A DNA stretch of 64,000 nt from Paenibacillus peoriae KCTC 3763 (GCF_000236805.1 NZ_AGFX01000037.1:156514-220513); one strand, 5' to 3'; shown: positions 47,720 to 57,813, numbered from the stretch's first letter. The notes: generated by a model not told the origin, from the sequence alone. Made by a program: numbers and translations.

Positions 47720-48838
47720 ATGTGGAAGTTTGATTTTGGCCCGGGGGAGCCTGCTGCCGGCTACAAGGGGGTATCCCCGGATTGCTCCTATACTGCCGAA
47801 TTGGGGTACGGCTTCGAGGCTACAGGGCAGGTGTACGGACGACAAAGGCGAACTCCTGCGCCTGCGGAGGATGCGCACACACGGCTGCGAAGCAGCTTTT
47901 GCATTCCGCTGAACGCTGCATTTGTCGCAGATGTGCCGGACGGGATGTATCTCGTCTATGCGCTGCTCGGCGATCCGCTTGCGGAAACGCTCACGCGGCT
48001 CAAGGCTGGCGAGGGCAAGCACATGCTGCCCCCGGTCCACACGCTGCCAGGCCAGCTCGCGGAGGCCTGGTTTGCGGTGCCTGTTCGGGGCGGTCAGCTG
48101 CGCCTCGCCATATCGGGCACCGCGCCGCGGCTCAATGCGCTGGAGATTACGCCAGCGCCACAGACCCTCCGGCTATTCCTGGCCGGAGATTCCACCGTTA
48201 CGGATCAGGACGCGTCCGGCTATCCGTATACAGGCTGGGGCCAGGCTTTGCCCGCCTTGTTCAAGCATGATGTCTGTGTGGATAATCATGCCGTATCAGG
48301 GAGAAGCTCCAAAAGCTTTGTGGACGAAGGGCGGCTGGACGTCATTTTGGACGAAATGAAGTCAGGTGACTTCCTATTCATCCAGTTTGGTCATAATGAT
48401 GAGAAGCCTGATCCGGAGCGGGCTACAGAGCCTTTTACAACCTATAAGGAGCATCTGCGGCTGTATATCGACGGAGCGAGGAGCAAGGGGGGAACCCCGG
48501 TGCTGATTACACCTGTACATCGTCGCTATTTTAACGAGGATGGTACACTGTCCGACACCCATGGCGACTATATTACGGCGGTTCGCGAGCTGGCGGAAGA
48601 AGAGGGCGTGCCGCTGATTGACTTGTCTGCCCGCACGCAGGAATTATATGAAAAGCTGGGTCCCGAAGCAAGCAAGGAGCTTTTTATGTGGCTGCTGCCT
48701 GGAGAATACATGAACTTTTCCGGCGGCCTGGAGGATAATACGCATTTTCATGAGAATGGCGCGGTCCGGATTGCAGATATGGTGGCGGCGGCTGTGAAGG
48801 AACTGGATTTGCAACCGCTGCGTATGTACTTACGTTGA
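47720..48838 (+). CDS. Rhamnogalacturonan acetylesterase (CE12, SGNH hydrolase; YesT/YesY-like)
   Basis: A 372-residue esterase. An N-terminal beta domain (about 1-150) precedes the SGNH core: LFLAGDSTVTDQ (nucleophile Ser in GDS), AVSGRSSKSFVDEGRLD (Gly block), QFGHNDEK (Asn block) and EDNTHFHENGAV (catalytic Asp/His). This is the CE12 pattern of enzymes that remove acetyl groups from rhamnogalacturonan. No signal peptide is seen, so it would act on imported oligosaccharides. The ATG follows AAAGAGGTGAGTGG. The 5' half (47.8-48.2 kb) looks G+C-rich compared with its neighbours. Confidence 0.87.
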   Translation: MWKFDFGPGEPAAGYKGVSPDCSYTAELGYGFEATGQVYGRQRRTPAPAEDAHTRLRSSFCIPLNAAFVADVPDGMYLVYALLGDPLAETLTRLKAGEGKHMLPPVHTLPGQLAEAWFAVPVRGGQLRLAISGTAPRLNALEITPAPQTLRLFLAGDSTVTDQDASGYPYTGWGQALPALFKHDVCVDNHAVSGRSSKSFVDEGRLDVILDEMKSGDFLFIQFGHNDEKPDPERATEPFTTYKEHLRLYIDGARSKGGTPVLITPVHRRYFNEDGTLSDTHGDYITAVRELAEEEGVPLIDLSARTQELYEKLGPEASKELFMWLLPGEYMNFSGGLEDNTHFHENGAVRIADMVAAAVKELDLQPLRMYLR

Positions 48839-48911
48839 CCGATGGATTTTTCTGGAACAGATGGCAAGGAGGGCAACTAACGTGAAGCTTACCGAAGGAG
48901 GAGACGAGGAA

Positions 48912-49946
48912 ATGCCTGCATTGATTTTTGATGATGAACAAATTAAACAGGTGATCGACCGGGTAGTGGAACGCACGTTTCAAATGGACTATAGCTGGGA
49001 TTGGCCGGGTGGGGTAGCCTTTTACGGTGTATGTGAGGCCTATGAAGCGACAGGGAACGAAAAGTATTTGACCAGGCTGAGAGAATGGGTTGACGAAAAT
49101 ATTGAGGATGGACTTCCACCTCTGTCGGTGAACGGCGTATCTATCGGACACTGCTTGTTGACACTGCATCAGGCGACAGGAGAGCAAAAATACCTGGATA
49201 TCGCCATCGAGATGGCAGAGTTTCTGGCGAAAAAAGCTGAGCGGTTTGCCGACGGCATTTTCCAGCATACGGTGAATTCACTCCACGACGTATTTCCGCA
49301 GCAGGCATGGGTGGATACGATGTTTATGGCAGGCTTTTATTTGCTGCGCATCGGTCATCTGCTGGATAACAAGGAATATTGGGAGGACGGTATCCGCCAA
49401 TATCACGGGCATGAGGAGTTTTTGCAGGACCCGGATACGAATATATATTATCACGGCTGGGATCATGCGAATCAGAGCAGGATGTCAGGCATCTATTGGG
49501 CACGCGGCAATTCATGGGCAGCCCTCACGATGGCCAAGGCGCTAAAATATGTAGAGGTTCAGCACCCATCCTATATGATCATCGACGGCTCGCTGCGTGA
49601 CCAGCTCAGTGCGCTGGTGCGGCTGCAATCCCCGGAAGGACTGTGGCATACGGTGCTGAATGATGATACCTCTTATCTGGAAACCTCCGGCTCCGCAGGG
49701 ATTGCGACAGCCTTGCTTATGCGGGGACGACTGTTTAACAAATACTCGCAAAAGGCGATCGACGGCATCCTTTCCCGGATTAAGGAGGACGGCACAGTGA
49801 CGGGCGTATCCGCAGGAACGGCTATAATGAACGATATTGACGGCTATCGCAACGTACCCTACAAACGCATCCAGGGTTGGGGACAGGGATTGGCACTCGC
49901 TTTCCTGGCTCAATTGCTGCGTACCAAGGAGAACCCTTACGGGTAG
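48912..49946 (+). CDS. yesR: Unsaturated rhamnogalacturonyl hydrolase (GH105; YesR/YteR-like)
   Basis: A 344-residue alpha6/alpha6-barrel enzyme that removes the unsaturated galacturonosyl residue from products of rhamnogalacturonan lyase. Seen: WDWPGGVAFYGVCEAYEATG, the catalytic Asp region QAWVDTMFMAGFYLLRIG, YYHGWDHANQ and GIYWARGNSWAALTMA, all GH105 hallmarks. The ATG at 48912 follows AAGGAGGAGACGAGGAA, but a GTG at 48882 follows AAGGAGGGCAACTAAC equally well, so the protein may be ten residues longer. It acts in the cytoplasm after import. Confidence 0.9.
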   Translation: MPALIFDDEQIKQVIDRVVERTFQMDYSWDWPGGVAFYGVCEAYEATGNEKYLTRLREWVDENIEDGLPPLSVNGVSIGHCLLTLHQATGEQKYLDIAIEMAEFLAKKAERFADGIFQHTVNSLHDVFPQQAWVDTMFMAGFYLLRIGHLLDNKEYWEDGIRQYHGHEEFLQDPDTNIYYHGWDHANQSRMSGIYWARGNSWAALTMAKALKYVEVQHPSYMIIDGSLRDQLSALVRLQSPEGLWHTVLNDDTSYLETSGSAGIATALLMRGRLFNKYSQKAIDGILSRIKEDGTVTGVSAGTAIMNDIDGYRNVPYKRIQGWGQGLALAFLAQLLRTKENPYG

Positions 49947-49994
49947 AAGCTCGTTGCTTGACCAAATCATTTAGCTGAAAGAGAGGCGGATATT

Positions 49995-50396
49995 ATGGGA
50001 GGTACGGAGCTTTCTCAGGAAAAGGTAGCTAATCAGCCGCGAGGCAGCTTGTTCTGGGTCATCCCCGATGGATATATTCCGCCGGAAAGCCGGGGAGAGC
50101 TGCTCAGTCATGAGAGTATATGCGTGCTGAACTGTGGGAACCGTGCGGCAAAGCTGAGCATAGACATCTATTTTGAGGACCGTGAACCGTTGGAGGGACT
50201 GATTGAGGTGGTGGAAGGAAGACGGACCCGCCATATCCGAACAGCCTCGCTGGAGAAGTCTGGCGAACGGATTCCGACAGGCGTTCCTTATGCAATTACG
50301 GTCACCAGTAATGTACCCGTGATTGTTCAATACAGCAGGCTGGACACGACACAGCCGGAGCTGGCGTTAATGAGTGTGATAGCATACCCGGTCTAA
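49995..50396 (+). CDS. Anabaena sensory rhodopsin transducer (ASRT) family protein
   Basis: A 133-residue beta-rich protein. LFWVIPDGYIPPESRGEL, SHESICVLNCGNRAAKLSID, IYFEDREPLEG and NVPVIVQYSRLDTTQPELAL match the ASRT superfamily, small tetrameric beta-sandwich proteins proposed to bind small molecules and often encoded near carbohydrate genes. No rhodopsin gene is present. It is the last gene of the pectin operon, 48 bases after the GH105 gene, with GAAAGAGAGGCGG as site, and is followed by a strong terminator. A role as sugar-binding sensor or mutarotase-like helper is inference. Confidence 0.8.
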   Translation: MGGTELSQEKVANQPRGSLFWVIPDGYIPPESRGELLSHESICVLNCGNRAAKLSIDIYFEDREPLEGLIEVVEGRRTRHIRTASLEKSGERIPTGVPYAITVTSNVPVIVQYSRLDTTQPELALMSVIAYPV

Positions 50397-50421
50397 CCCT
50401 GACGCGTACGATGAGCTGTTC

Positions 50422-50474
50422 AAAAAAGATATCTCCAGGCTACAGTATTTCCAGCCTGGAGATATCTTTTTTTT
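50422..50474 (+). terminator. Strong intrinsic terminator ending the pectin operon
   Basis: A long perfect stem, AAAAAAGATATCTCCAGGCT with AGCCTGGAGATATCTTTTTT, and a short loop. Confidence 0.95.
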
Positions 50475-50565
50475 GAAGGGCGGAAGCATACTGGACAAAT
50501 AGTCCCCCCCGCCCTCATCATGGTATACATTTGCTCCGCGATACGAGGTAGCATATCAGCGCATT

Positions 50566-50802
50566 TTAACGCCCAAAATAGCCAATTCCCATTGCATCAC
50601 GTACCTCGCTCATCGTTTCTCTCGCCGTAATCCGGGCTTTCCGTGTGCCGTCGATCAAAATTTCGTCGACATCTCCCATCCGTGCAGCAAACGTATGACG
50701 CCGTTCACGCATGGGCTCCAGCAGCCTATTTATGGCCTGAGCCGCCAGCCTTTTGCAATCCGTACAGCCGATGTCTCCTTTGGAGCACTGGTATATCTGT
50801 TT
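50566..50802 (-). pseudogene. 3' remnant of a tryptophanyl-tRNA synthetase gene
   Basis: Minus-strand reading gives 79 codons beginning KQIYQCSKGDIGCTDCKRLA, continuing with RLLEPMRERRHTFA and ending SEVRDAMGIGYFGR before TAA. This is the C-terminal part of a TrpRS of the second (TrpS2) type, which carries CSxGxxGCxxCK and PxRERR. An in-frame TGA lies directly upstream (50803-50805), and the EamA gene stop codon begins ten bases further on, so the 5' three quarters of the gene are gone. The remaining frame is undamaged, implying a recent loss. A full TrpRS gene must exist elsewhere. Confidence 0.8.
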
Positions 50803-50812
50803 TCAGTCCATG

Positions 50813-51760
50813 TTAACGATTGGCAGAAGTAGTTTGGCTGGGCACGAAGCTTTTTCGTCCTCCGAAGTTGGTGCCCAGCACGCCGACAATGATCATGATA
50901 GCACCTATAATGTGATAGTAGGCAAGCTGCTCCTTCAAAATATAAGCACCTGCCAGCATGGAAATGAGCGTGGATAAATTACCGATCACACTCATTTTCG
51001 AGGCTTCGATCCACTTCAAGGCAAAGCTGGATAACAGCGAGGTGACGAGGGTAGACAGAATGCCCAGATAAGCCAGAGCCAGCCAATAATCAGGCTTTAC
51101 CAGGGGAGCGGTATAAGCGCTCATTGAACCGTCTATGGCATGATAACCCAGAGCCGCCAGATTAAAAACGATACACCCCAAAATGGAGGTTACATAGGTC
51201 AATTCCATCGGTCTGTATTTTTGTGTTAATGGACGAGCCAACACGTTATAGCCAGATAGGCAAACGGCAGACAGCACAAGCAAAAGAATGCCGCCAAAGC
51301 TGTTGGATGCCAGGGGCGTTCCGCTTTTCATCACAAATATAAAAATTACGCCAAAGACTGAGAGTAGTAAAGATATCTTTTGAACCCCTGTTGTGCGTTC
51401 TTTAATGAAATAGGAGGCGAACAGCAGGGTGAAAATGGGAACGGTCGCTTGAATAATTCCGCCTTCCGATGAAGAAGTGCTCATCAGCCCAAAGGCCTGC
51501 AAGGGAAAATACACCAAAGGTGAAAGCAGCGCCAATGGTAAAATGCGTACAATATCACGCCGTGTGATGCTGATTTTGATCCACCCAAGCAGCACTGGAA
51601 TCGTCAAAGCGACAAAAGATAACGCAAAGCGGTGGGCGATCACATCCAGCGGGCTGGCTTCTGTGACGGTCAGCTTTACAAACAAAAATGAAAAGCCAAG
51701 TATAGCTGCATAGCTAAGAGCGGCCAAATAGGCTGCTCCATTTCTATTATGACTGTACAT
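50813..51760 (-). CDS. EamA/DMT family transporter
   Basis: A 315-residue membrane protein with about ten helices in two EamA repeats, starting AALSYAAILGFSFLFVKLTV. FALSFVALTIPVLLG and PLLSPLVYFPLQAFGLM are typical of the first repeat; ALAYLGILSTLVTSLLSSFAL and YILKEQLAYYHIIGAIMIIVGV are typical of the second. The substrate is unknown (amino acids or metabolites are usual). The ATG follows AACGGAGGTTCATT. The stop codon directly abuts a trpS remnant, so the gene seems to have arrived in, or caused, a rearrangement. A TGTAC-GG-GTACA site lies upstream. Confidence 0.88.
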   Translation of the reverse strand: MYSHNRNGAAYLAALSYAAILGFSFLFVKLTVTEASPLDVIAHRFALSFVALTIPVLLGWIKISITRRDIVRILPLALLSPLVYFPLQAFGLMSTSSSEGGIIQATVPIFTLLFASYFIKERTTGVQKISLLLSVFGVIFIFVMKSGTPLASNSFGGILLLVLSAVCLSGYNVLARPLTQKYRPMELTYVTSILGCIVFNLAALGYHAIDGSMSAYTAPLVKPDYWLALAYLGILSTLVTSLLSSFALKWIEASKMSVIGNLSTLISMLAGAYILKEQLAYYHIIGAIMIIVGVLGTNFGGRKSFVPSQTTSANR

Positions 51761-51849
51761 AATGAACCTCCGTTATGATGATTTGACATCTATGGCTTTC
51801 TTAATATACCCGGACAGCATAGCGGGATACAATCCATAAAATCCACAAT

Positions 51850-51861
51850 TGTACGGGTACA
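51850..51861. promoter_or_regulatory. Palindromic candidate operator upstream of the EamA gene
   Basis: TGTAC-GG-GTACA, a perfect inverted repeat 90 bases before the EamA start. A minus-strand promoter TTGTAT (-35), 18 bases, TATATT (-10) lies between. MocR/GntR regulators that control EamA transporters often use TGTAC-type repeats, but no such regulator gene is next to it. Confidence 0.4.
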
Positions 51862-51872
51862 GTTTGCATTAA

Positions 51873-51933
51873 AAAAGCCGGAGCGTTGTCTCAAAGGTGG
51901 GCTACCCCGTCCTTAAGACAACTTCCGGCTTTT
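51873..51933 (-). terminator. Terminator after hemL
   Basis: Stem AAAAGCCGGA...TTCCGGCTTTT with an inner pairing GTTGTCT/AAGACAAC, located just past the hemL stop on the minus strand. Confidence 0.85.
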
Positions 51934-51966
51934 ATCGAATCCATATTTTATCGCTTACTGATCTGC

Positions 51967-53286
<1,320 letters not shown>

Positions 53287-53334
53287 CACAAACTTCCTTT
53301 CCGTTCATCAAAAATAGGGTATACACACGCCAAA

Positions 53335-53355
53335 GGGCAGCGTTCACGGCTGCCC
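53335..53355 (-). terminator. Hairpin after the LCP gene
   Basis: A 7-bp stem, GGGCAGC with GCTGCCC. The T-run on the minus strand is short (TTT), so termination may be leaky into hemL. Confidence 0.5.
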
Positions 53356-53366
53356 CTGTATCTTCA

Positions 53367-54488
53367 TTATAGCTCTTTTTGGCCTGTCTTTGGTGTCGAT
53401 TGTGTGGAAGCATCTTCATTACCGGTTTTACTGCCCCCTGTAAAAGAAGGCTTATCGGTCTTGGACGATGATGCGCTGTCCGGCTGCTTCGTTCCATTCT
53501 GATCCTTGCCCTGCTCCTGTGTCTGCACAAGAGGATTGTTGAATATATCCTGCACGTATTTTTTCAGCTCTTCCGGATCGCGGACCGTAAGCACCTGTGC
53601 GCCGCCTACATTTTCTTCTCCGAGCAGCTTCATCGGTGGAACCTGCTCGCTGCCTGCAAAGGCGCTTTGGTAGCCGACGTTCGCCAGCTTCCACATATCG
53701 TTGACACTCAGATTGGTGTCAATGTAAGGGTTCACCTGCTCCAAAATATTCGGCAGATTGGCAATGGAGGTCGTGGTCTGCATTTTCTGGGCTACAGCCT
53801 CCAAAAATGCGCGCTGACGTCCTGAACGCGAGAAGTCCGACATGGCATCATGGCGGAACCGCACGTATTGAAGCGCCGTATTGCCATCCAGATGCTGCAT
53901 GCCCTTTTTCAAGTCAATGTCGTATTGATGCTTATCCGCATTGCTCGTATAGTGCATATCCTTCTCTACTTCAAAATCAATGCCGCCCACAGCGTCTACC
54001 AGCTTAATAAATCCTTGGAAATCAGTATACACATAATATTGCACCTGAATGCCCAGCAGATCACCAGCCGCCTTCATGGCTGTATTGGGTCCGTGGGTAA
54101 TGGCGGTATTAATACGATTTTTGCCGTAGCCGGGAATATCCACATACGTATCACGCAAAATAGAGAAAAGGTGGATCTTTTTCTTGACAGGGTCGAGAGA
54201 TACGACCATCATACTGTCTGACCGGGGAACTTCTCCTTTTTGGATACCACGGCCGTCGACACCCATCAGCAAAATGTTAACCATGTCAGTCCCTTCCCAT
54301 TTGGGCGGGTCTGGCGTACGAACCTGATCGACCTGCTTTACATTTTTGAAGGGGGAGTTTGCTCCCTCTTTATGCAGATTGTTCAATTGATTATAAATGG
54401 ATGAAAAATAGTACACGGCAAAGCCTACAATCGCGATGATAACCACGGCCAGAACCGACCATAGCGTTCTTTTGGTTCTGCTTGTCAT
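53367..54488 (-). CDS. LytR-CpsA-Psr (LCP) family cell-wall glycopolymer transferase
   Basis: A 373-residue protein with one N-terminal membrane helix (about residues 9-28, LWSVLAVVIIAIVGFAVYYF) and an exported LCP domain: VNILLMGVDGRG, RSDSMMVVSLDP, SILRDTYVDIPGYGKNRINTA and YVRFRHDAMSDFSRSGRQR, with the Arg and Asp residues that bind polyprenyl-pyrophosphate. LCP enzymes attach teichoic acids or other anionic polymers to peptidoglycan. The last 60 residues are low-complexity Ser/Thr/Lys/Gly. It is divergent from the ABC-2 exporter genes. The ATG follows AAAGGGAGAGCATCC. Confidence 0.9.
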   Translation of the reverse strand: MTSRTKRTLWSVLAVVIIAIVGFAVYYFSSIYNQLNNLHKEGANSPFKNVKQVDQVRTPDPPKWEGTDMVNILLMGVDGRGIQKGEVPRSDSMMVVSLDPVKKKIHLFSILRDTYVDIPGYGKNRINTAITHGPNTAMKAAGDLLGIQVQYYVYTDFQGFIKLVDAVGGIDFEVEKDMHYTSNADKHQYDIDLKKGMQHLDGNTALQYVRFRHDAMSDFSRSGRQRAFLEAVAQKMQTTTSIANLPNILEQVNPYIDTNLSVNDMWKLANVGYQSAFAGSEQVPPMKLLGEENVGGAQVLTVRDPEELKKYVQDIFNNPLVQTQEQGKDQNGTKQPDSASSSKTDKPSFTGGSKTGNEDASTQSTPKTGQKEL

Positions 54489-54592
54489 GGATGCTCTCCC
54501 TTTCGCTTTTCAATTCATTACATTATAATTTCTTTTTGGAGCACAATCAATTTAACAATGGATTTTGTAAAATCCTGACTGAGAGGTATAAC

Positions 54593-55642
54593 ATGCTGGC
54601 AATTGATGTGCAGGATCTGCGCAAAACATTTAAGGTACAAAAAAACCGCGAGGGCCTGAAAGGCGCCTTCCTTGATTTATTCTCCCGAGAATACAACGAG
54701 GTGGCCGCGGTCAAAGATATCTCCTTCCGTATTCCGCAAGGAGAAATATGCGGCTATATCGGTGAGAACGGAGCCGGAAAATCTACCACGATCAAGATGC
54801 TGACAGGCATTCTTGTGCCCACATCAGGGCATCTCAAGGTGGGGGGATATGTCCCCTACGAAGATCGTGAGAAATTTGTAAGCAATATCGGCGTTGTTTT
54901 CGGTCAGCGCAGCCAGCTTTGGTGGGACATCGGTGTGATCGAGTCTTTTCAACTGCTGCGCAAAGTATATCAGGTTCCGGCTACCGACTTCAAACGCAGG
55001 CTGGATGAGCTGGTGGAGAGACTCCAATTGCAGGATCTGCTAAGCCGTCCGGTACGCAAGCTCAGTCTTGGGCAACGGATGCGCTGTGAACTGGTAGCTG
55101 CACTGCTGCACAATCCGTCCATTGTGTTTCTGGACGAGCCGACCATTGGACTCGATATTATGGTCAAGTCCGAAATTCGCGAGTTTCTCAAGGACATGAA
55201 CCGTGATCACGGCACGACCATTTTGCTGACGACCCATGATTTGCAGGATATTGAAGCGTTGTGCTCGCGCGTCATTATGCTGGATGATGGGAATATCATT
55301 TATGATGGTGGTCTGGAGGATCTGAAGACGCGGTGGGGGACAGGACGAGAAGTGCGATTCCAGTTTGGCACAACGACTCGGCTGGAGCAATTGCAGGCTT
55401 GGACTGTCGATATGCCGCTGACCTGGACGATGGATAACGATCTGGCTGCCAAGGTATGGATTCCACTGCATATTAACGTATCGGATGTCCTCGCCAGTGT
55501 AGTCGGCCGCACCGACATTACGGACATCAAAATCATTGAAACCAACACAGATGATATCGTCCGCAGTATCTATCAGTCTGGCTCGGCAGAGCGCCAGGAC
55601 AACCCGGTACCTCCGGCAGTGGAGGCCAAAGTTCATGCTTAG
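54593..55642 (+). CDS. ABC-2 exporter ATP-binding protein
   Basis: A 349-residue ATPase. Walker A GENGAGKSTTIKMLTG (about 58-73), ABC signature LSLGQRMRCELVAALL, Walker B IVFLDEPTIGLDI and switch His TTHDLQ are intact. A C-terminal extension (about 240-349) and an ODV-like region VVFGQRSQLWWDIGVIESF place it in the COG4586 group, partnered with two permeases of the following genes. The ATG follows GAGAGGTATAAC; the frame opens 37 codons earlier without a site. The substrate is unknown. Confidence 0.9.
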   Translation: MLAIDVQDLRKTFKVQKNREGLKGAFLDLFSREYNEVAAVKDISFRIPQGEICGYIGENGAGKSTTIKMLTGILVPTSGHLKVGGYVPYEDREKFVSNIGVVFGQRSQLWWDIGVIESFQLLRKVYQVPATDFKRRLDELVERLQLQDLLSRPVRKLSLGQRMRCELVAALLHNPSIVFLDEPTIGLDIMVKSEIREFLKDMNRDHGTTILLTTHDLQDIEALCSRVIMLDDGNIIYDGGLEDLKTRWGTGREVRFQFGTTTRLEQLQAWTVDMPLTWTMDNDLAAKVWIPLHINVSDVLASVVGRTDITDIKIIETNTDDIVRSIYQSGSAERQDNPVPPAVEAKVHA

Positions 55643-56429
55643 CGTATACACCGATTTTATTCGTATCCGATTTCTGACGATGCTTGCTTATCGTGTGAAC
55701 TACTATTCAGGTATACTCATCTATTCTATGAATATTGGCGTGTACTATTTCACATACCAAGCGATATATGGGGGTACAGGTAGCATTGGCGGCTTTACCG
55801 CTGCTCAGATGACGACCTATGTAGCAGTCTCATGGATGGCGAGGGCTTTTTATTTTAACAATCTGGATCGTGAAATTTCGACAGATATTCGTGATGGAAG
55901 CATTGCTATTCAGATGATCCGGCCTTATAACTATGTGCTCGTTAAATGTATGCAAGGACTTGGCGAGGGGATGTTCCGCTTCCTGTTGTTTATGATTCCA
56001 GGCATGGCGATTGCGATGCTGCTGTTTCCGGTGAAGCTTCCCACAGACCCGGTAGCCTGGGTTGGTTTTCTGGTCATGCTGTTTTTCAGCTTTTTGATCA
56101 ACACCCAGATTAATATTATTACCGGTTTAACGGCCTTTTTTATCGAAAATAACGAGGGCATGATGCGCATGAAGCGCGTGGTGGTAGACCTGTTTTCCGG
56201 GTTGATTTTACCCATCAGTCTATTTCCCGGCTGGCTGGCGACTTTTGCCGAGTGGATGCCGTTTCAGGCGATTACCTATTTACCGGGCTCTGTTTTTACC
56301 GGACGCGTAAAAGGCGTTGGTATCTGGAATGTGCTGGGTATCCAAATCATTTGGCTGGTCGTTCTGCTCGTGCCGATGATCATCATTTGGCGACTGGCGC
56401 GCAGACGTCTGTTCGTGCAGGGAGGGTAA
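55635..56429 (+). CDS. ABC-2 type permease, first subunit
   Basis: A 264-residue membrane protein with about six helices (for example FLLFMIPGMAIAMLLFPV and VLGIQIIWLVVLLVPMIIIW). The start overlaps the ATPase stop codon by eight bases, showing translational coupling. RYNYYSGILIYSMNIGVYYFT-like sequence near residues 15-35 and GLILPISLFPGWLATFAEWMP are typical of COG4587-type permeases. It pairs with the next protein and the preceding ATPase. Confidence 0.87.
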   Translation: MLSVYTDFIRIRFLTMLAYRVNYYSGILIYSMNIGVYYFTYQAIYGGTGSIGGFTAAQMTTYVAVSWMARAFYFNNLDREISTDIRDGSIAIQMIRPYNYVLVKCMQGLGEGMFRFLLFMIPGMAIAMLLFPVKLPTDPVAWVGFLVMLFFSFLINTQINIITGLTAFFIENNEGMMRMKRVVVDLFSGLILPISLFPGWLATFAEWMPFQAITYLPGSVFTGRVKGVGIWNVLGIQIIWLVVLLVPMIIIWRLARRRLFVQGG

Positions 56430-56433
56430 GCCG

Positions 56434-57222
56434 ATGATGTACTATTTGGGTCTCATTAGCGAATATTTGAAAAATTATATGAAGTCACGGCTCACCTATC
56501 GGGCTGATTTTTGGATCGAGGTTATTTCGGACCTGCTGTTTCAGGCCACGAACCTTATTTTTATTCTGGTCATCTTTATGCATACGGACAGTTTGGGCGG
56601 CTGGAGTGAAAGTGAAGTGGTGTTCGTTTACGGCTTTTTCATGGTCCCGTACGGACTATTCACCTGTTTTGTCAACCTTTGGAATTTTAGCGAGCGCTAT
56701 ATTGTCAAAGGGGAACTGGACCGGGTTATGACCCGTCCCGCGTATAATCTGTTCCAGATTTTCCTTGAAAATGTAGACCCGCCAGCGCTGGTGGGCTCCG
56801 TGATTGGTCTGATTATTATGGGAATCAGCGGGGCGCAGATGGACCTGCATATGGCGTGGTGGTTTATTCCGGTACTCATCGTGATGAGTCTAAGCGCTGT
56901 AGCTATTTATACAGGGATCTACACCATCTTGACCTCCATTTCATTCTTTTCAGATGCACCGACAGGAATTATTCCGCTTATGTATAATATTCAGGGTTAC
57001 GGCCGTTATCCGATAACGATTTACAACCGGGCCATTCAGGTGGTGCTGACCTGGATTCTGCCCTTTGCATTTGTTGGCGTATACCCGGCGTCCTTGTTTC
57101 TTCAGCGGGAGGATATGCGGCAGATGGCGCTCTTAACTCCTGTGATGGGCGCTGTGTTTCTGACTTTGGGCTTATTGGCATGGAATTGGGGGATTCGGCG
57201 TTATCGGGGCGCTGGCTCATAG
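56434..57222 (+). CDS. ABC-2 type permease, second subunit
   Basis: A 262-residue membrane protein with about six helices, beginning YYLGLISEYLKNYMKSRLTY. GELDRVMTRPAYNLFQIF and FCFAFVGVYPASLF-like LPFAFVGVYPASLFLQR are typical of COG3694 permeases. It starts four bases after the first permease, with GGGAGGGTAAGC as ribosome site; tandem ATG codons leave the exact start open by one residue. It ends the exporter operon; bcp follows about 40 bases later with its own site. Confidence 0.87.
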   Translation: MMYYLGLISEYLKNYMKSRLTYRADFWIEVISDLLFQATNLIFILVIFMHTDSLGGWSESEVVFVYGFFMVPYGLFTCFVNLWNFSERYIVKGELDRVMTRPAYNLFQIFLENVDPPALVGSVIGLIIMGISGAQMDLHMAWWFIPVLIVMSLSAVAIYTGIYTILTSISFFSDAPTGIIPLMYNIQGYGRYPITIYNRAIQVVLTWILPFAFVGVYPASLFLQREDMRQMALLTPVMGAVFLTLGLLAWNWGIRRYRGAGS

Positions 57223-57264
57223 CCCGGAGCATATGCGAACTCCAAAATGATAGGAGATGATCAG

Positions 57265-57750
57265 ATGTCCACGGCATCTACCGTGATTGGACAACCGGCA
57301 CCGGACTTTGAATTGCCGGGAAGTGGGGGAAAGAGCGTTAAGCTGTCCGATTATAGAGGCAGCAGGGTGCTGCTGTATTTCTATCCGAAGGATTTGACCT
57401 CCAGTTGCTCCACACAGGCGTGTGATTTTCGGGATAAGTATACGGAGTTTGAAGGCTTGAATACAGTCATTCTCGGGGTAAGCCCCGATCCACTCAAGCA
57501 GCATGACAAGTTTATTGCCAAGTATGGACTACCTTTTCAGCTATTATCCGATGAAGAGCATCAGGTGGCTGAGACATACGGGGTATGGCAGCAGAAACAA
57601 ATGTATGGCAAGCAGTACATGGGTATTGTTCGCTCTACATTTCTTATTGATGAGAACGGTATTCTGGTTCATGAATGGCGTGGCTTGAGAGTCAAAGGAC
57701 ATATCGATGCTGCGTTGGAGTACATTCAGGAGCAGGCTGAGCAATCGTAA
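57265..57750 (+). CDS. bcp: Thioredoxin-dependent thiol peroxidase (BCP/PrxQ family)
   Basis: A 161-residue peroxiredoxin that reduces peroxides. The peroxidatic Cys lies in PKDLTSSCSTQACDFRD (first Cys), with the second Cys five residues on, the atypical 2-Cys pattern of BCP. VILGVSPDPLKQHDKFIAKY and YMGIVRSTFLIDENG are family blocks. The ATG follows GATAGGAGATGATC. A terminator follows. Confidence 0.93.
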   Translation: MSTASTVIGQPAPDFELPGSGGKSVKLSDYRGSRVLLYFYPKDLTSSCSTQACDFRDKYTEFEGLNTVILGVSPDPLKQHDKFIAKYGLPFQLLSDEEHQVAETYGVWQQKQMYGKQYMGIVRSTFLIDENGILVHEWRGLRVKGHIDAALEYIQEQAEQS

Positions 57751-57765
57751 ATCATAAGCATTCTT

Positions 57766-57813
57766 ACACCCTTTGGGACGATGGTTGTATTTCGTTCCCG
57801 GAGGGTGTTTTTG
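57766..57813 (+). terminator. Terminator after bcp
   Basis: Stem ACACCCT-TTGGGAC with GTTCCCGG-AGGGTGT, then TTTT. Confidence 0.8.
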
